Shown: one piece after another, positions 1-7,941 of the stretch | How positions within the stretch are numbered: position 1 is the first letter of the stretch | How the letters are laid out: every line of letters starts with the position of its first letter | Source: Pseudomonadota bacterium | Lineage (GTDB): Bacteria > Desulfobacterota > Syntrophobacteria > Syntrophobacterales > Syntrophobacteraceae | Direction: 5' to 3' | Length of the DNA stretch: 36,566 nt | Assembly: GCA_023442755.1 (NCBI GenBank) | Contig: JAEZXS010000404.1 | Location: 1 to 36,566, forward strand | Notes under the pieces: generated by a model | The model's database searches: none | The model's input: only the letters and a program-made list of their open reading frames with translations | What the model was told of the DNA's origin: nothing | Position numbers and translations under genes: made by a program

Positions 1-19
1 CCTGCTCACCCTAAACCTA

Positions 20-48
20 TAAAAACGGGGGGGGCCGCTGCGGGCCCC
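20..48 (-). terminator. Rho-independent terminator after the MFS gene
   Basis: Read on the minus strand, a GC-only stem (GGGGCC pairing with GGCCCC around a six-base loop, plus positions 31-48) is followed by C-rich sequence and a run of five T (plus 21-25). It lies about 30 bases after the stop codon of the transporter and would end the minus-strand catabolic transcript. The call rests on visible structure only. Confidence 0.6.
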
Positions 49-78
49 GCCCCGCGTGCGTGTTTATCGCATGTCGCC

Positions 79-1440
79 TCAGGCCGTTTTTTCGATCGGA
101 GCGATAAAAGGCTTGTCCGGACGCATGAAGACCGTCAGGACTGCCCCGATCGCGCAGATGGCGACGGTTAATCCGAACGGGATATCCCAGTTGTTCGTCT
201 TGTCGATAACCCAGCCGAAGACGATGGGCGAGATGATCCCGGCCAGGCCGAAGCCAAAGTTCATCATGCCGCCGGCCATACCGGCAAATTCCCTGGTAAT
301 GTCCATGGGAACCGCCCAGATGGTGCCGACGACGAGTTCGAGGAAGAAGAATGCCGCGCCCAGCAGGATGGCGACATTGGTAACGTCCATGGTCAACATC
401 GTAAAATAGAGAAACAAACCGGCAAGCGAGAGACAGACGGCGATCAGCAGGTTTCTCGCTATGCGCTTGTTCCCCGTTTTAACGTACAGCCAGTCGGAAA
501 ATGTCCCCCCTATCGTGTCGCCGACAACGCCCGCAAAAAAGGCGAGCCCCGCAAGGGCGGCCGAATGCTTGAGGTCGAGGTGATGGCGGTTCATGAAATA
601 GAGCGGGATCCAGGAAATGAAAACCCAGAGGGTCCAGCCGTAGCAAAAGTCCACCGCGGTAACGGAAGCGATGCGCTTGGCCAGGGCGAAGAACGGCATT
701 TTTGTTTTTCTGGTGACCTTTGAAGGGGGGGCCAGCCGGGACAGTTCTTTTTCAGTCATTCCGGGATGCTTGTGCGGATCGTCGCGGAAGTACACCCACC
801 ACACCGCAGCCCATATCCCCGACAGGATACCGCAAACGATGAAGGCCCAGCGCCAGCCGCCCAGCGCGATAATGAATGCAACGATCGGCGGGGCGATCGC
901 TCCGCCGAGCCGTGCGGCGCTGTGCGTGATACCCTGGATGAAACCGAACCTCCTCTCGGGATACCAGTCGCGCATTGCAGCCGTGGCGGCGGAAAAAGAG
1001 GGGCCCTCGCCGCATCCCAGCGCCAGCCGGACGACAAAGAGGCTGACAAGCCCGGTCACGAACCCGGTTGCAAACGTCGAAATTGCGACCAGCATGCCGC
1101 AGAAAACCAGGGCTACCCTCGAGCCGAACTGTTTTGCAAACCATCCGCCCGCAAGTTGGCCCACGAGATAAGGCCAGGAGAAAGCCGAAAAAGCGAGACC
1201 GATCTGCACGTTAGAAAGAGAAAACTCTTTCATGATATCTTTTGCTGCTATCGAAACGTTGACTCGGTCCAGGTACATGATGAGGTACATGGAAGAGAGA
1301 ACAATCGTCATCCATGTGGTGGTGCTGATGAATCGGGTACGCTCGGCAGGAACCGCTACGGATGCAGCAGCCGTGCCGCCGGTCGATGTCCCCCCGGCAA
1401 CTTCCGGGGCGTCCTTGTCTCTCGCGATTGGCGTCATCAT
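79..1440 (-). CDS. MFS transporter, anion:cation symporter (ACS) type
   Basis: This is a 453-residue inner-membrane carrier of the major facilitator superfamily with about 12 hydrophobic segments. The first segment carries YLDRVNVS, typical of the ACS family that moves organic anions such as hexuronates, phthalate or galactonate with protons. A central charged loop (about residues 205-230) separates the two halves. The start is the ATG at 1440, because GGGAG lies five bases upstream; an in-frame TTG at 1476 would add 12 residues but has no such site. It is the last gene of a minus-strand run with an acyl-CoA ligase and a 2-oxoacid oxidoreductase, so it probably imports the acid they metabolise. 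The family is clear; the substrate is not visible. Confidence 0.88.
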   Translation of the reverse strand: MMTPIARDKDAPEVAGGTSTGGTAAASVAVPAERTRFISTTTWMTIVLSSMYLIMYLDRVNVSIAAKDIMKEFSLSNVQIGLAFSAFSWPYLVGQLAGGWFAKQFGSRVALVFCGMLVAISTFATGFVTGLVSLFVVRLALGCGEGPSFSAATAAMRDWYPERRFGFIQGITHSAARLGGAIAPPIVAFIIALGGWRWAFIVCGILSGIWAAVWWVYFRDDPHKHPGMTEKELSRLAPPSKVTRKTKMPFFALAKRIASVTAVDFCYGWTLWVFISWIPLYFMNRHHLDLKHSAALAGLAFFAGVVGDTIGGTFSDWLYVKTGNKRIARNLLIAVCLSLAGLFLYFTMLTMDVTNVAILLGAAFFFLELVVGTIWAVPMDITREFAGMAGGMMNFGFGLAGIISPIVFGWVIDKTNNWDIPFGLTVAICAIGAVLTVFMRPDKPFIAPIEKTA

Positions 1441-1577
1441 CGATTCTCCCAAGTCTGTTGCTTTCACGTGAATCAAAGCGAACGTCCTTCATGGCATTCC
1501 GTGTTCTGCCTTTTGTGTTGAAGGAAATTTTGGAACGGCAGTTCACGCCAAAGACCCTGGAGGCACCAATTTTCTCC

Positions 1578-3113
1578 CTAGGATTCGATACGTATTCCTT
1601 TCTTTGCGACCAGGTCCGGGAGCTTCAGTCTCTGGATTTTTCCGGACGGTCCCGTGGGCAGTTCATCCAGGCACACAATGAGTTTGGGCGATTTGTACTT
1701 TCCAAGATGTTTCAGAGCGTATTGCCTGAGTTCGTCCTGAGTGCACGAACATCCCGGTTTGACCGTGTAGCACACCATGATTTCTTCACCGTAATGACGG
1801 TCCGGGATCCCGCAGGCTGCGGCATTGAGGATCGCAGGATGGCAGTAGAAACATTCATCGATTTCTCGCGGCGATATGTTTTCTCCTCCTTTGATTATGA
1901 GTTCCTTGATTCGACCGGTTACAAACACGAATCCATCCTGATCGACATGCCCGACATCTCCGGTATGGAACCACCCATCAGGCTCGACTGCTTGTGCGGT
2001 CTTCTCCGGATCCTTGTAGTACTCCTTCATGACGCAATCGCCCTTGATCATGATTTCCCCGTCGACTCCAACGGGGAGCGTATTTCCCTCCTTGTCGATG
2101 ATTTTCACCTCAACCCCCACCGGGCAGCCCGGCGTTCCGTACTTGCGTTTTGCCGGGTCCATGGGGTTTGAAAAAACGGGGGCGCCGGTCTCGGTCAGCC
2201 CCATCGTTTCGACGATAGAAATATTGAACTTGGCTTCGAATTCCTTGTGCAGGGACGGGGGGAGCGGGGCCGATGCGGACCGGCCGAAGCGGACCGTTCC
2301 CAGGTCGTAGCCCATGCCCTCCGTTTCCGTTCCGCTGACCAGGTAGGAGATGATGGTGGGAACGACGGAAAACCAGGTGCAGGCATATTCGGCAAGCAGC
2401 TGCCAGAAGTTCGAAGCCGAAAACCGCTCCGGCATCACCAGGGACGAACAGCTGGCCAGCGCCCCCATCACCGATACGGTTTCCGCGTTGATGTGGAAGA
2501 TGGGCAGGGACACGAGCCCTCTGTCTTCCGGAACCAGTTCGTGGGACATCGCGGATATCCCGCCGCTGACCACCATGTTCTTGTTGCTCAGGATCGCTCC
2601 CTTGGGCTTTCCCGTAGTGCCCGAAGTGTAGAGGAGCAAAGCGGGGTCCTCTTCGCCGACTTCCAGAAGGTCCGAGACGGGGAGTTCCCCGTCGTCGAAT
2701 ATCTCCTCGGCATCTTTGTCTATGACTGCTACATCCACATGCCGATTCACCCCCTCGAGCGCCTCCAGGAGCCGTTCGTGCTGGAATGCCGTCACAAAAA
2801 CCAGCTTCGTGTCGGAATGCTCCAGCGTATACGTCAGCTGAGAGGGCTGCGCCTGCAGATTCAGGGGCGAAATGACGAACCCCGCGTACATGGTTCCCAG
2901 GAAGAGCCTTGCGGACTGGTAGCCGTTTCCCATCATGAAAGAGATTTTGTCGCTCTTCTGCAGGCCGCGCCGTGCCGCATAGGCGGCAAAGCGCAGGCAC
3001 GCCGACCTGAGTTGCCCATAAGTCATCTCCAGCTTCGGCTCCGGGACGAAGAGGAAGACCTTGTTCGGATCTCTTGCCGCATTCTTGTCTATCAGATGTC
3101 TGACTGTACGCAT
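1578..3113 (-). CDS. Acyl-CoA ligase (AMP-binding, ANL superfamily)
   Basis: This 511-residue enzyme activates a carboxylic acid to its CoA thioester through an acyl-adenylate. The ATP-binding loop LLYTSGTTGKPKGAIL is near residue 160, the adenine-binding ETMGLTETGAP follows, then GWFHTGDVGHVDQDGFVFVTGR and the hinge region IKGGENISPREID. The catalytic lysine motif PSGKIQR is near the C-terminus, so all core motifs are present and the length is normal. It starts at ATG 3113. It lies 137 bases before the MFS gene and 329 bases after the oxidoreductase gamma subunit, on the same strand. The neighbours suggest that it activates the imported acid, or the acid made or used by the oxidoreductase. 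Aryl or short-to-medium acyl substrates are equally possible; none can be assigned. Confidence 0.9.
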   Translation of the reverse strand: MRTVRHLIDKNAARDPNKVFLFVPEPKLEMTYGQLRSACLRFAAYAARRGLQKSDKISFMMGNGYQSARLFLGTMYAGFVISPLNLQAQPSQLTYTLEHSDTKLVFVTAFQHERLLEALEGVNRHVDVAVIDKDAEEIFDDGELPVSDLLEVGEEDPALLLYTSGTTGKPKGAILSNKNMVVSGGISAMSHELVPEDRGLVSLPIFHINAETVSVMGALASCSSLVMPERFSASNFWQLLAEYACTWFSVVPTIISYLVSGTETEGMGYDLGTVRFGRSASAPLPPSLHKEFEAKFNISIVETMGLTETGAPVFSNPMDPAKRKYGTPGCPVGVEVKIIDKEGNTLPVGVDGEIMIKGDCVMKEYYKDPEKTAQAVEPDGWFHTGDVGHVDQDGFVFVTGRIKELIIKGGENISPREIDECFYCHPAILNAAACGIPDRHYGEEIMVCYTVKPGCSCTQDELRQYALKHLGKYKSPKLIVCLDELPTGPSGKIQRLKLPDLVAKKGIRIES

Positions 3114-3442
3114 GATTCACCATTTCTCCACCGCTGAGGTTCCCAGGGATAAAGTGTTTCGGAAGAATAGAGCTGGTAAAATGGAATCGTCGGGCCGTGC
3201 GGAAGACCGGGATGTGTGATGAAGCAACAGTGCAAAGATCGGGACCGCTGCGGAATGAGCGGAGTTCCGATCGAGATTCTCACAGGTATTCGGGTCGCCA
3301 TAGAGCTACACCCTCCTGCAGTGCATCCGCCCTTCTCGAAGAAGGGGATAACGGGAAGCCGGATATACCCGGAGCGGCCCCCACAGAAGCTTCGGATATA
3401 CCCGGTCCTTGTCCAGGTGCGGTTTTGTGGAGATTTTCGATC
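3114..3442. other. Non-coding gap inside the catabolic gene run
   Basis: There are 329 bases between the end of the gamma subunit and the start of the acyl-CoA ligase. I see no convincing gene. The short minus-strand frame beginning at 3301 runs into the ligase and has no recognisable features. A 13-base direct repeat, CGGATATACCCGG, occurs at 3360-3372 and 3393-3405. The gap may hold a processing site or a second promoter, but no good promoter match was found. Confidence 0.4.
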
Positions 3443-3979
3443 CTACGACATATTCTCGTACCCTATTTCAAAAGCTTTCCTGTTCTCCTCCTGGAACTTG
3501 GGGAGGACCCGGAGTATGCACTCCAGGACGGTCTCTTTCTTCAGGTGCTTTTCCAGCAGCCTCGCCATTGCGCCCAATGCAATCGAGTTGCTGAACATGG
3601 GCTTTCCGAAGTTCTGCATCGAAAGCTCTTTGGCCGGCAGCGGCTTCTGGCCGCATGGAAGCGTGTCGTCGATCTTCTCTACGAATGACGGGTCGTAGAC
3701 GATCGTTCCATAGTCCGGGACGGTATTCTTGAAGCGTTCGTAGGCAGCCGAAGAAAGAGCGACGAGGTAGTCCGGGCTCTCGCACATCGGGCTGTCGATC
3801 GTGTCCGCGGACAGCACTATCTGGCTTCTTACGTACCCGCCGCGCATTTCCGTTCCATGGCTCTTGAGCATAGTGACGTGAAGGCCTTCCTCCACCGCCG
3901 CCTCGCCCAGAACCTGTCCCAGGCGAACGACCCCCTGCCCGCCGAATCCACTGGCAACAACTTCTATTCTCTTTTTCAT
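3443..3979 (-). CDS. 2-oxoacid:acceptor oxidoreductase, gamma subunit
   Basis: This 178-residue protein is the pyruvate/ketoisovalerate oxidoreductase gamma domain. The N-terminus ASGFGGQGVVRLGQVLGEAA is the family signature, followed by LKSHGTEMRGGYVRSQIVLS, which helps bind CoA. It starts at ATG 3979, whose ATG overlaps the TGA of the beta subunit (ATGA), so the two are translationally coupled; a longer in-frame extension upstream only shadows the beta gene. With alpha and beta it forms the catalytic core that oxidatively decarboxylates a 2-oxoacid to an acyl-CoA in the cytoplasm. The length matches single-domain KorC/VorA-type subunits. Confidence 0.92.
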   Translation of the reverse strand: MKKRIEVVASGFGGQGVVRLGQVLGEAAVEEGLHVTMLKSHGTEMRGGYVRSQIVLSADTIDSPMCESPDYLVALSSAAYERFKNTVPDYGTIVYDPSFVEKIDDTLPCGQKPLPAKELSMQNFGKPMFSNSIALGAMARLLEKHLKKETVLECILRVLPKFQEENRKAFEIGYENMS

Positions 3980-4824
3980 AGCGAGCCCGTCCTCCTGATC
4001 TTTTCGACCGAACCCCATACGTGATCGTGGAATTCCGGCCTGGAGTTGCTCTTGTCGAGCCAGACGCCGGTGGCCCACACCGTTTCCGGCTTCTCCTGCC
4101 CGAGGGGTGCCGCACGTTCCTTTATCCACCGGTAAATGTTTACGGGGGTTCGCGATCCCAGTTCGCGGGACCCGAAGTTGGTGGGGCAGGGATACGGCAT
4201 GTGGACCAGGGAGAAGCCATGATTCAAAATGGCCCTCTTGACGCTCTCCACCGCCCTCTTGCCGTCCATCGCAACATGGCGGGCAAGGAAGGTGGCCCCG
4301 GCCCCCGACAGGATCTGCATTACGTCCATGCCGTCGCTCATGAGGTTGTGTTCGAACATCCCGTACGGGCTCGAATCGGTCTTCACGCCCTGCGGCGTGG
4401 TAAAGCCGAACTGCCCGCCCGTGGACTGGTACCCGAGATTGTCGCTTACGATTACCGTGATGTCCGCATTGGACCTCGCGGCATGAATGAGGTGCATCAG
4501 GCCGATTCCGAATGCGTCGCCGTCGCCCACGCTCAGGATGATCTTCTTTTCCGGCGGCAGGGCAATGCGCAGGCCCCTTGCAATTGCGTACACCCTTCCG
4601 TGGGTCCCTGCAAAGCCGTCTCCCTTCCAGGTGGCGAAAGTCTGCCTGCCCGCGCAGCCTATGGAAGTTCCCCAGACGACGTCCTCAACCGCGAGGCCCA
4701 GCTCCGCTATAGCCTGCACCACGGTCTTGTGGACCTCCCCCAGGCCGCAGCCCGAACAGGCGGTGCTCGGGATCTTGCGAGGGCGCAGGTACGTATCTAT
4801 CAGCTTGCTTGACGAGTATTGCAT
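3976..4824 (-). CDS. 2-oxoacid:acceptor oxidoreductase, beta (TPP-binding) subunit
   Basis: This 282-residue thiamine-diphosphate subunit binds the cofactor and a 4Fe-4S cluster. CSGCGLGEVHKTVV near residue 23 supplies the first cysteines, with a further cysteine in GTSIGCAGRQTF. The TPP/Mg motif begins SVGDGDAFGIGLMHLIHA (about residue 99), ending in SDNLGYQSTGGQ. The start is ATG 4824, which overlaps the alpha-subunit TGA and has GGAGG six bases upstream; a GTG one codon earlier is less likely. The order alpha-beta-gamma with overlapping stops and starts indicates equimolar translation. It resembles the VorA/KorB/PorB group. The exact 2-oxoacid cannot be read from sequence alone. Confidence 0.93.
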   Translation of the reverse strand: MQYSSSKLIDTYLRPRKIPSTACSGCGLGEVHKTVVQAIAELGLAVEDVVWGTSIGCAGRQTFATWKGDGFAGTHGRVYAIARGLRIALPPEKKIILSVGDGDAFGIGLMHLIHAARSNADITVIVSDNLGYQSTGGQFGFTTPQGVKTDSSPYGMFEHNLMSDGMDVMQILSGAGATFLARHVAMDGKRAVESVKRAILNHGFSLVHMPYPCPTNFGSRELGSRTPVNIYRWIKERAAPLGQEKPETVWATGVWLDKSNSRPEFHDHVWGSVEKIRRTGSL

Positions 4825-5999
4825 CACCAGGCCTCCAGCTCCCAGCCTCTGCGCTTCAAGGGCTGGTTCTTCAGAAGTCTTTCGAATGTCTCCATCAGGT
4901 CGGGTATGGTGGGCAGATCCCCGCAGGTTCCCAGGAAGTGCACTTCCGAATCCTTCGGCGCCGCCCGCTGAATTTCCCGAACCAACTGTCCATCCCAGTT
5001 GAGTTCAACAGACAGGTATTTCGTCTTTTTGGAAAAATGCTCGTCGGGGAACGGCCAGAGATTGATCAGCCGCAGCGCTCCGACCTTCAGCCCGGCATTC
5101 CTCGCCTTGACCACCGCCGTGTTGACCACCCGCGAAGGGGTCCCGTAGGACACGACCACCAGGTCGGGATCGTCGTCCATGAACTTCTTCTCGTAGTGCT
5201 GGCTGAAAAGCTCCCGGTTGTTGCGCACCTTGTAGATGAGCCTGTAAGCGTGCTTGTGGTGCGCCTCCACCTCTTCAATGTCGTAACCCTCCTCCGTCGG
5301 GGTCCAGTCCGAACAGAGCCCTCCGGAGTTGGTTCCCATCTGGACGGGAGGAATGTCGAGTGCGTCGGTGGGGGGATAGAAGTCCGGGCCGGCATGGAAC
5401 TTCCTCGGCCAGGTGCGATATCCCATTTCGGCCATTTCCGCCTCGTTTTCCGGAACGGAAATGTCCTCGAATCCATCGGTAATCAGCTGATCGACCAGGA
5501 CCGTCACCGGCATCCTGAACCGCTCGGAGAGGTAGAAGGCCTCTACCACCATGGCCATGGCTTCCTGGGCCGAGTTCGGCGCCAGGGTGATCGCTTCGAA
5601 GTTGCCGCCCTGGGTCGGATACCGGGTCAGGTAGAATTCGCCCTGCCCGGGCGCCCCGGTGATGCCGGAGACCGGTCCGACGCGGCCCGAGTTGAGAACC
5701 ACCATCGGCATTTCACAACCCAGCGCCCAGCCGTAGGGATCGGCGTAGAGTATGAAGCCGGGCCCCGATGTTGCGGTCATCGCCTTCATGCCGCCCATCG
5801 AAGCGCCTATACACAGGTGCATTGCCGCGCATTCGTCTTCTGCCTGCAGGTAGACGCCCCCGACCTGCGGCAGCCGCTTGCTCATCGACTCGGCCAGTTC
5901 CGTGGCCGGCGTGATCGGATAGCCGCAGAAGAACCGGCACCCTGCCAGTATGGCGGCCTCCGTGATTCCAAAATTGCCCGTTTCCAGGAAACGCTTCAT
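4824..5999 (-). CDS. 2-oxoacid:acceptor oxidoreductase, alpha subunit
   Basis: This 391-residue subunit carries the pyrimidine-binding half of the TPP site (GYPITPATELAE, residues 26-37; then LQAEDECAAMHLCIGASMGG and TSGPGF). A C-terminal transketolase-like domain follows (VVVSYGTPSRVV; LRLINLWPFPDE). The sequence is of the KorA/VorB type: the CoA-binding domain III is absent and domains I and II are present. It starts at ATG 5999 with GGGGAG eight bases before it, 21 bases after the NAD(P)-oxidoreductase subunit. Together the four genes look like a complete NAD(P)-linked 2-oxoacid oxidoreductase. The phenylglyoxylate enzyme (PadEFGHI) has a comparable composition. Ketoisovalerate, 2-oxoglutarate and aryl 2-oxoacids are all possible substrates. 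Confidence 0.92.
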   Translation of the reverse strand: MKRFLETGNFGITEAAILAGCRFFCGYPITPATELAESMSKRLPQVGGVYLQAEDECAAMHLCIGASMGGMKAMTATSGPGFILYADPYGWALGCEMPMVVLNSGRVGPVSGITGAPGQGEFYLTRYPTQGGNFEAITLAPNSAQEAMAMVVEAFYLSERFRMPVTVLVDQLITDGFEDISVPENEAEMAEMGYRTWPRKFHAGPDFYPPTDALDIPPVQMGTNSGGLCSDWTPTEEGYDIEEVEAHHKHAYRLIYKVRNNRELFSQHYEKKFMDDDPDLVVVSYGTPSRVVNTAVVKARNAGLKVGALRLINLWPFPDEHFSKKTKYLSVELNWDGQLVREIQRAAPKDSEVHFLGTCGDLPTIPDLMETFERLLKNQPLKRRGWELEAW

Positions 6000-6020
6000 A
6001 TTGATATCTCCCCGTGCCGC

Positions 6021-7664
6021 CTAAGAGGTTTTTTCCTGCACGTTGATGGCGAAGTCAGGGCATGAGAAAAAGCACCTGAGACAGCCGACGCAGTGCTCGG
6101 AGGACTTGACCTCCATGGGTTTGTAGCCCCGTCGGTTGAAACCGGCAGAGGGACCGAAAGTGCCCACGCCGCACACCTCCGTGCAGTATCCGCACTCCTT
6201 GCAGTTCTCCAGCGCCAGACTGACCTCGAAACTGCGGACGTCACAGTTCAGGCATCTCGACGCCTCCGCCTTTATCTGCGCATCGGAAAGCGGCTGTTCG
6301 ACCTGGTCGAACCCCAGCGCCCTTTCCCAGACCCTCATGTGGCCGAAGTCACTCCTGGCTTGCGGGTTCTCCACGCAGGCCGAAAACGGCGCGATTTCCA
6401 CAGTTTCTTCCGGCTCGGCCAGCCGTTCGAAGATCCGGCCCTCTCCACCGAGGTACTTGTCTATCGCCGCTGCCGCCCGCTGCGCTTGCGCAACAGCCCC
6501 GATTATGTTTGCGGGGCCGGTCACCACGTCGCCTCCGGCAAACACCCCGGGCAGCGTCGTGCAGAGGTCGTCGTTGCAGACCTCGACCCGCTTGCGGCTG
6601 ACCTTTACCTTTGCCTCCAGGAAATCGAGCGAAGGCTCCTGGCCTGTTGCAAGAAGGACATTATCCACTTCGATCTTGTGGGTGATCTCTTCGTCGTAGA
6701 CGGGATTGAAGTTGCAGGACCTGTCGAACTTGGATTGGCACCGGATCATGCCAAGCCCGGTCACCTTGTCCGATCCGTAGATCTTTTTGGGCGCCCATTC
6801 GGCGTTTATGAAGATGCCCTCTTCTTCCGCCAGAGCCAGCTCGCGCGGATGGGCAAGCATCTCGCTTCTTTTCTTCCGGGTAAACAGGTCGATCCTGGAA
6901 GCCCCCAGCCTCTTCGCCGTCAGCGCCACGTCAACGGCCGTGTTGCCGCTGCCGATCACCGCGACCTTTTTGCCGATCGCGACCTTTTTCCCAAGGGCCA
7001 CGTCCCGGAGGAATTCCCAGCCCCAGAGCACGCCCGGGAGCTCGGCTCCCTCGAGGGGGATCTTTGCGGAAGAATTGGCGCCGGTGGAAACGAAAATGGC
7101 GTCATGGTCTTTCCTGAACTGGTCGAAGGATATGTCTTTGCCGATCGCGGTATTCCCCTGAAAACGGACGCCCTCTTCGAGGATGAACCAGATGTCCCGT
7201 TCCAGCCGTTCTTCCGGCAGCCGGTAGCGCGGGATTCCGTAGCGCATCGTGCCGCCGGGCTGGGGGAAGATGTCCACTATCGTTACCTGGTGGCCAAGAC
7301 CGGCCAGGTAGTATGCCGCACTCAGTCCCGCGGGGCCCGCGCCGATGATTCCCACCTTTTTCCCGGTAGGAGCGGCCTTTCTCCTGTTTTGAACCCAGGA
7401 GTCGTTTCCATTGTCCACTGCCGCTCTTTTCAGAGCGCGGATTGCGATCGGATCACCGAACTGTTTGTAGGCGCATGCGTCTTCGCATGGCGCAAAACAC
7501 GTGTCGGCGCACACGACGGGCAAGGGCAGGCGCTCTCGCAGCACAGCCACAGCCTCTCCGTACCGTCCGTCCCGCACCGCCCGGATGTAGCGCGGAACGT
7601 CGACGCCGGCAGGACAAGCAGCAGTGCAACGTGGGACAGTGAAATTCTTTCTACTGACCTGCAT
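6021..7664 (-). CDS. NAD(P)-dependent flavin/Fe-S electron-transfer subunit (GltD/NfnB-like fused to ferredoxin)
   Basis: This 547-residue fusion has three parts. Residues 1-90 are the cysteine-rich N-terminal domain of GltD/NfnB proteins (C13, C17, C52, C56, C60, C64). Residues about 104-420 hold an FAD site (GAGPAG, 108-113) and an NAD(P) site (GSGNTAVD, 238-245). The C-terminus has CLNC (471-474) and two 4Fe-4S motifs (C488/491/494/498 and C525/528/531/535). The last part replaces the separate delta ferredoxin subunit, which is missing from the operon. It probably passes electrons from the TPP core to NAD(P)+, or the reverse. It starts at ATG 7664 with GGAG about ten bases upstream, and is the first gene behind the sigma-54 promoter. 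Confidence 0.9.
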   Translation of the reverse strand: MQVSRKNFTVPRCTAACPAGVDVPRYIRAVRDGRYGEAVAVLRERLPLPVVCADTCFAPCEDACAYKQFGDPIAIRALKRAAVDNGNDSWVQNRRKAAPTGKKVGIIGAGPAGLSAAYYLAGLGHQVTIVDIFPQPGGTMRYGIPRYRLPEERLERDIWFILEEGVRFQGNTAIGKDISFDQFRKDHDAIFVSTGANSSAKIPLEGAELPGVLWGWEFLRDVALGKKVAIGKKVAVIGSGNTAVDVALTAKRLGASRIDLFTRKKRSEMLAHPRELALAEEEGIFINAEWAPKKIYGSDKVTGLGMIRCQSKFDRSCNFNPVYDEEITHKIEVDNVLLATGQEPSLDFLEAKVKVSRKRVEVCNDDLCTTLPGVFAGGDVVTGPANIIGAVAQAQRAAAAIDKYLGGEGRIFERLAEPEETVEIAPFSACVENPQARSDFGHMRVWERALGFDQVEQPLSDAQIKAEASRCLNCDVRSFEVSLALENCKECGYCTEVCGVGTFGPSAGFNRRGYKPMEVKSSEHCVGCLRCFFSCPDFAINVQEKTS

Positions 7665-7761
7665 GAAGGGTTCTCCTCTCGTTTGAAAAGCTCCGACCCC
7701 GGCGGGCGCCGGGGTCCGCATCTACAAATTCTGCCCTCTTCGGCAAGTTGCATTCTTTAAG

Positions 7762-7777
7762 TACAAAACTGGTGCCA
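7762..7777 (-). promoter_or_regulatory. Sigma-54 (-24/-12) promoter of the oxidoreductase run
   Basis: On the minus strand the sequence reads TGGCAC, five bases, then TTGT. The consensus is TGGCAC-N5-TTGC, so only the last base of the -12 box differs. The invariant GG and the spacing are right. Transcription would start near 7751, giving a leader of about 85 bases before ATG 7664. A sigma-54 activator gene sits directly upstream. Confidence 0.75.
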
Positions 7778-7900
7778 ACTTTCCGGCAACCATGGTCGAA
7801 TAGAAGTTAACGAGTTGGATTTATTAAGTAAGATTGGTCATGAACCTGAGCGTTTGAGAAGGAAATCCTGCGATCCGAAGCAGAAAGAAGAGAGAAAATG

Positions 7901-7918
7901 TGTCCTGTTTTGAAGACA
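7901..7918. promoter_or_regulatory. Activator-binding inverted repeat 1 (putative UAS)
   Basis: The element is TGTCCTGTTTTGAAGACA, with arms TGTC and GACA separated by ten bases. It matches the next 18-bp element at 14 of 18 positions. It lies about 125-140 bases upstream of the -24 box, a usual distance for a bacterial enhancer-binding protein acting by DNA looping. Confidence 0.6.
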
Positions 7919-7936
7919 TGTCCTGAATTGCGGACA
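7919..7936. promoter_or_regulatory. Activator-binding inverted repeat 2 (putative UAS)
   Basis: The element is TGTCCTGAATTGCGGACA, with arms TGTCC and GGACA. It directly abuts repeat 1 with an 18-base period, so two dimers could bind side by side. It ends five bases before the last codon of the activator gene. The Fis-type helix-turn-helix of that activator is the most likely ligand (inference). Confidence 0.62.
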
Positions 7937-7941
7937 GTTCG

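Noticed and set aside
1362..2171. Plus-strand open frame of 269 codons across the MFS and ligase genes
   Set aside because: It is antisense to two genes with full domain motifs, has no ribosome site and no recognisable sequence.
3228..3246. Possible -24/-12 box before the acyl-CoA ligase (minus strand)
   Set aside because: The GG and GC pairs are 11 bases apart instead of 10, and the -24 sequence is poor.
3092..3301. Short minus-strand frame of 69 codons before the ligase
   Set aside because: It has a possible ribosome site, but runs into the ligase gene and shows no protein-like pattern.
6093..7760. Plus-strand open frame of 555 codons opposite the NAD(P) oxidoreductase
   Set aside because: Long only because of high GC; the opposite strand has cofactor-binding and cluster motifs throughout.
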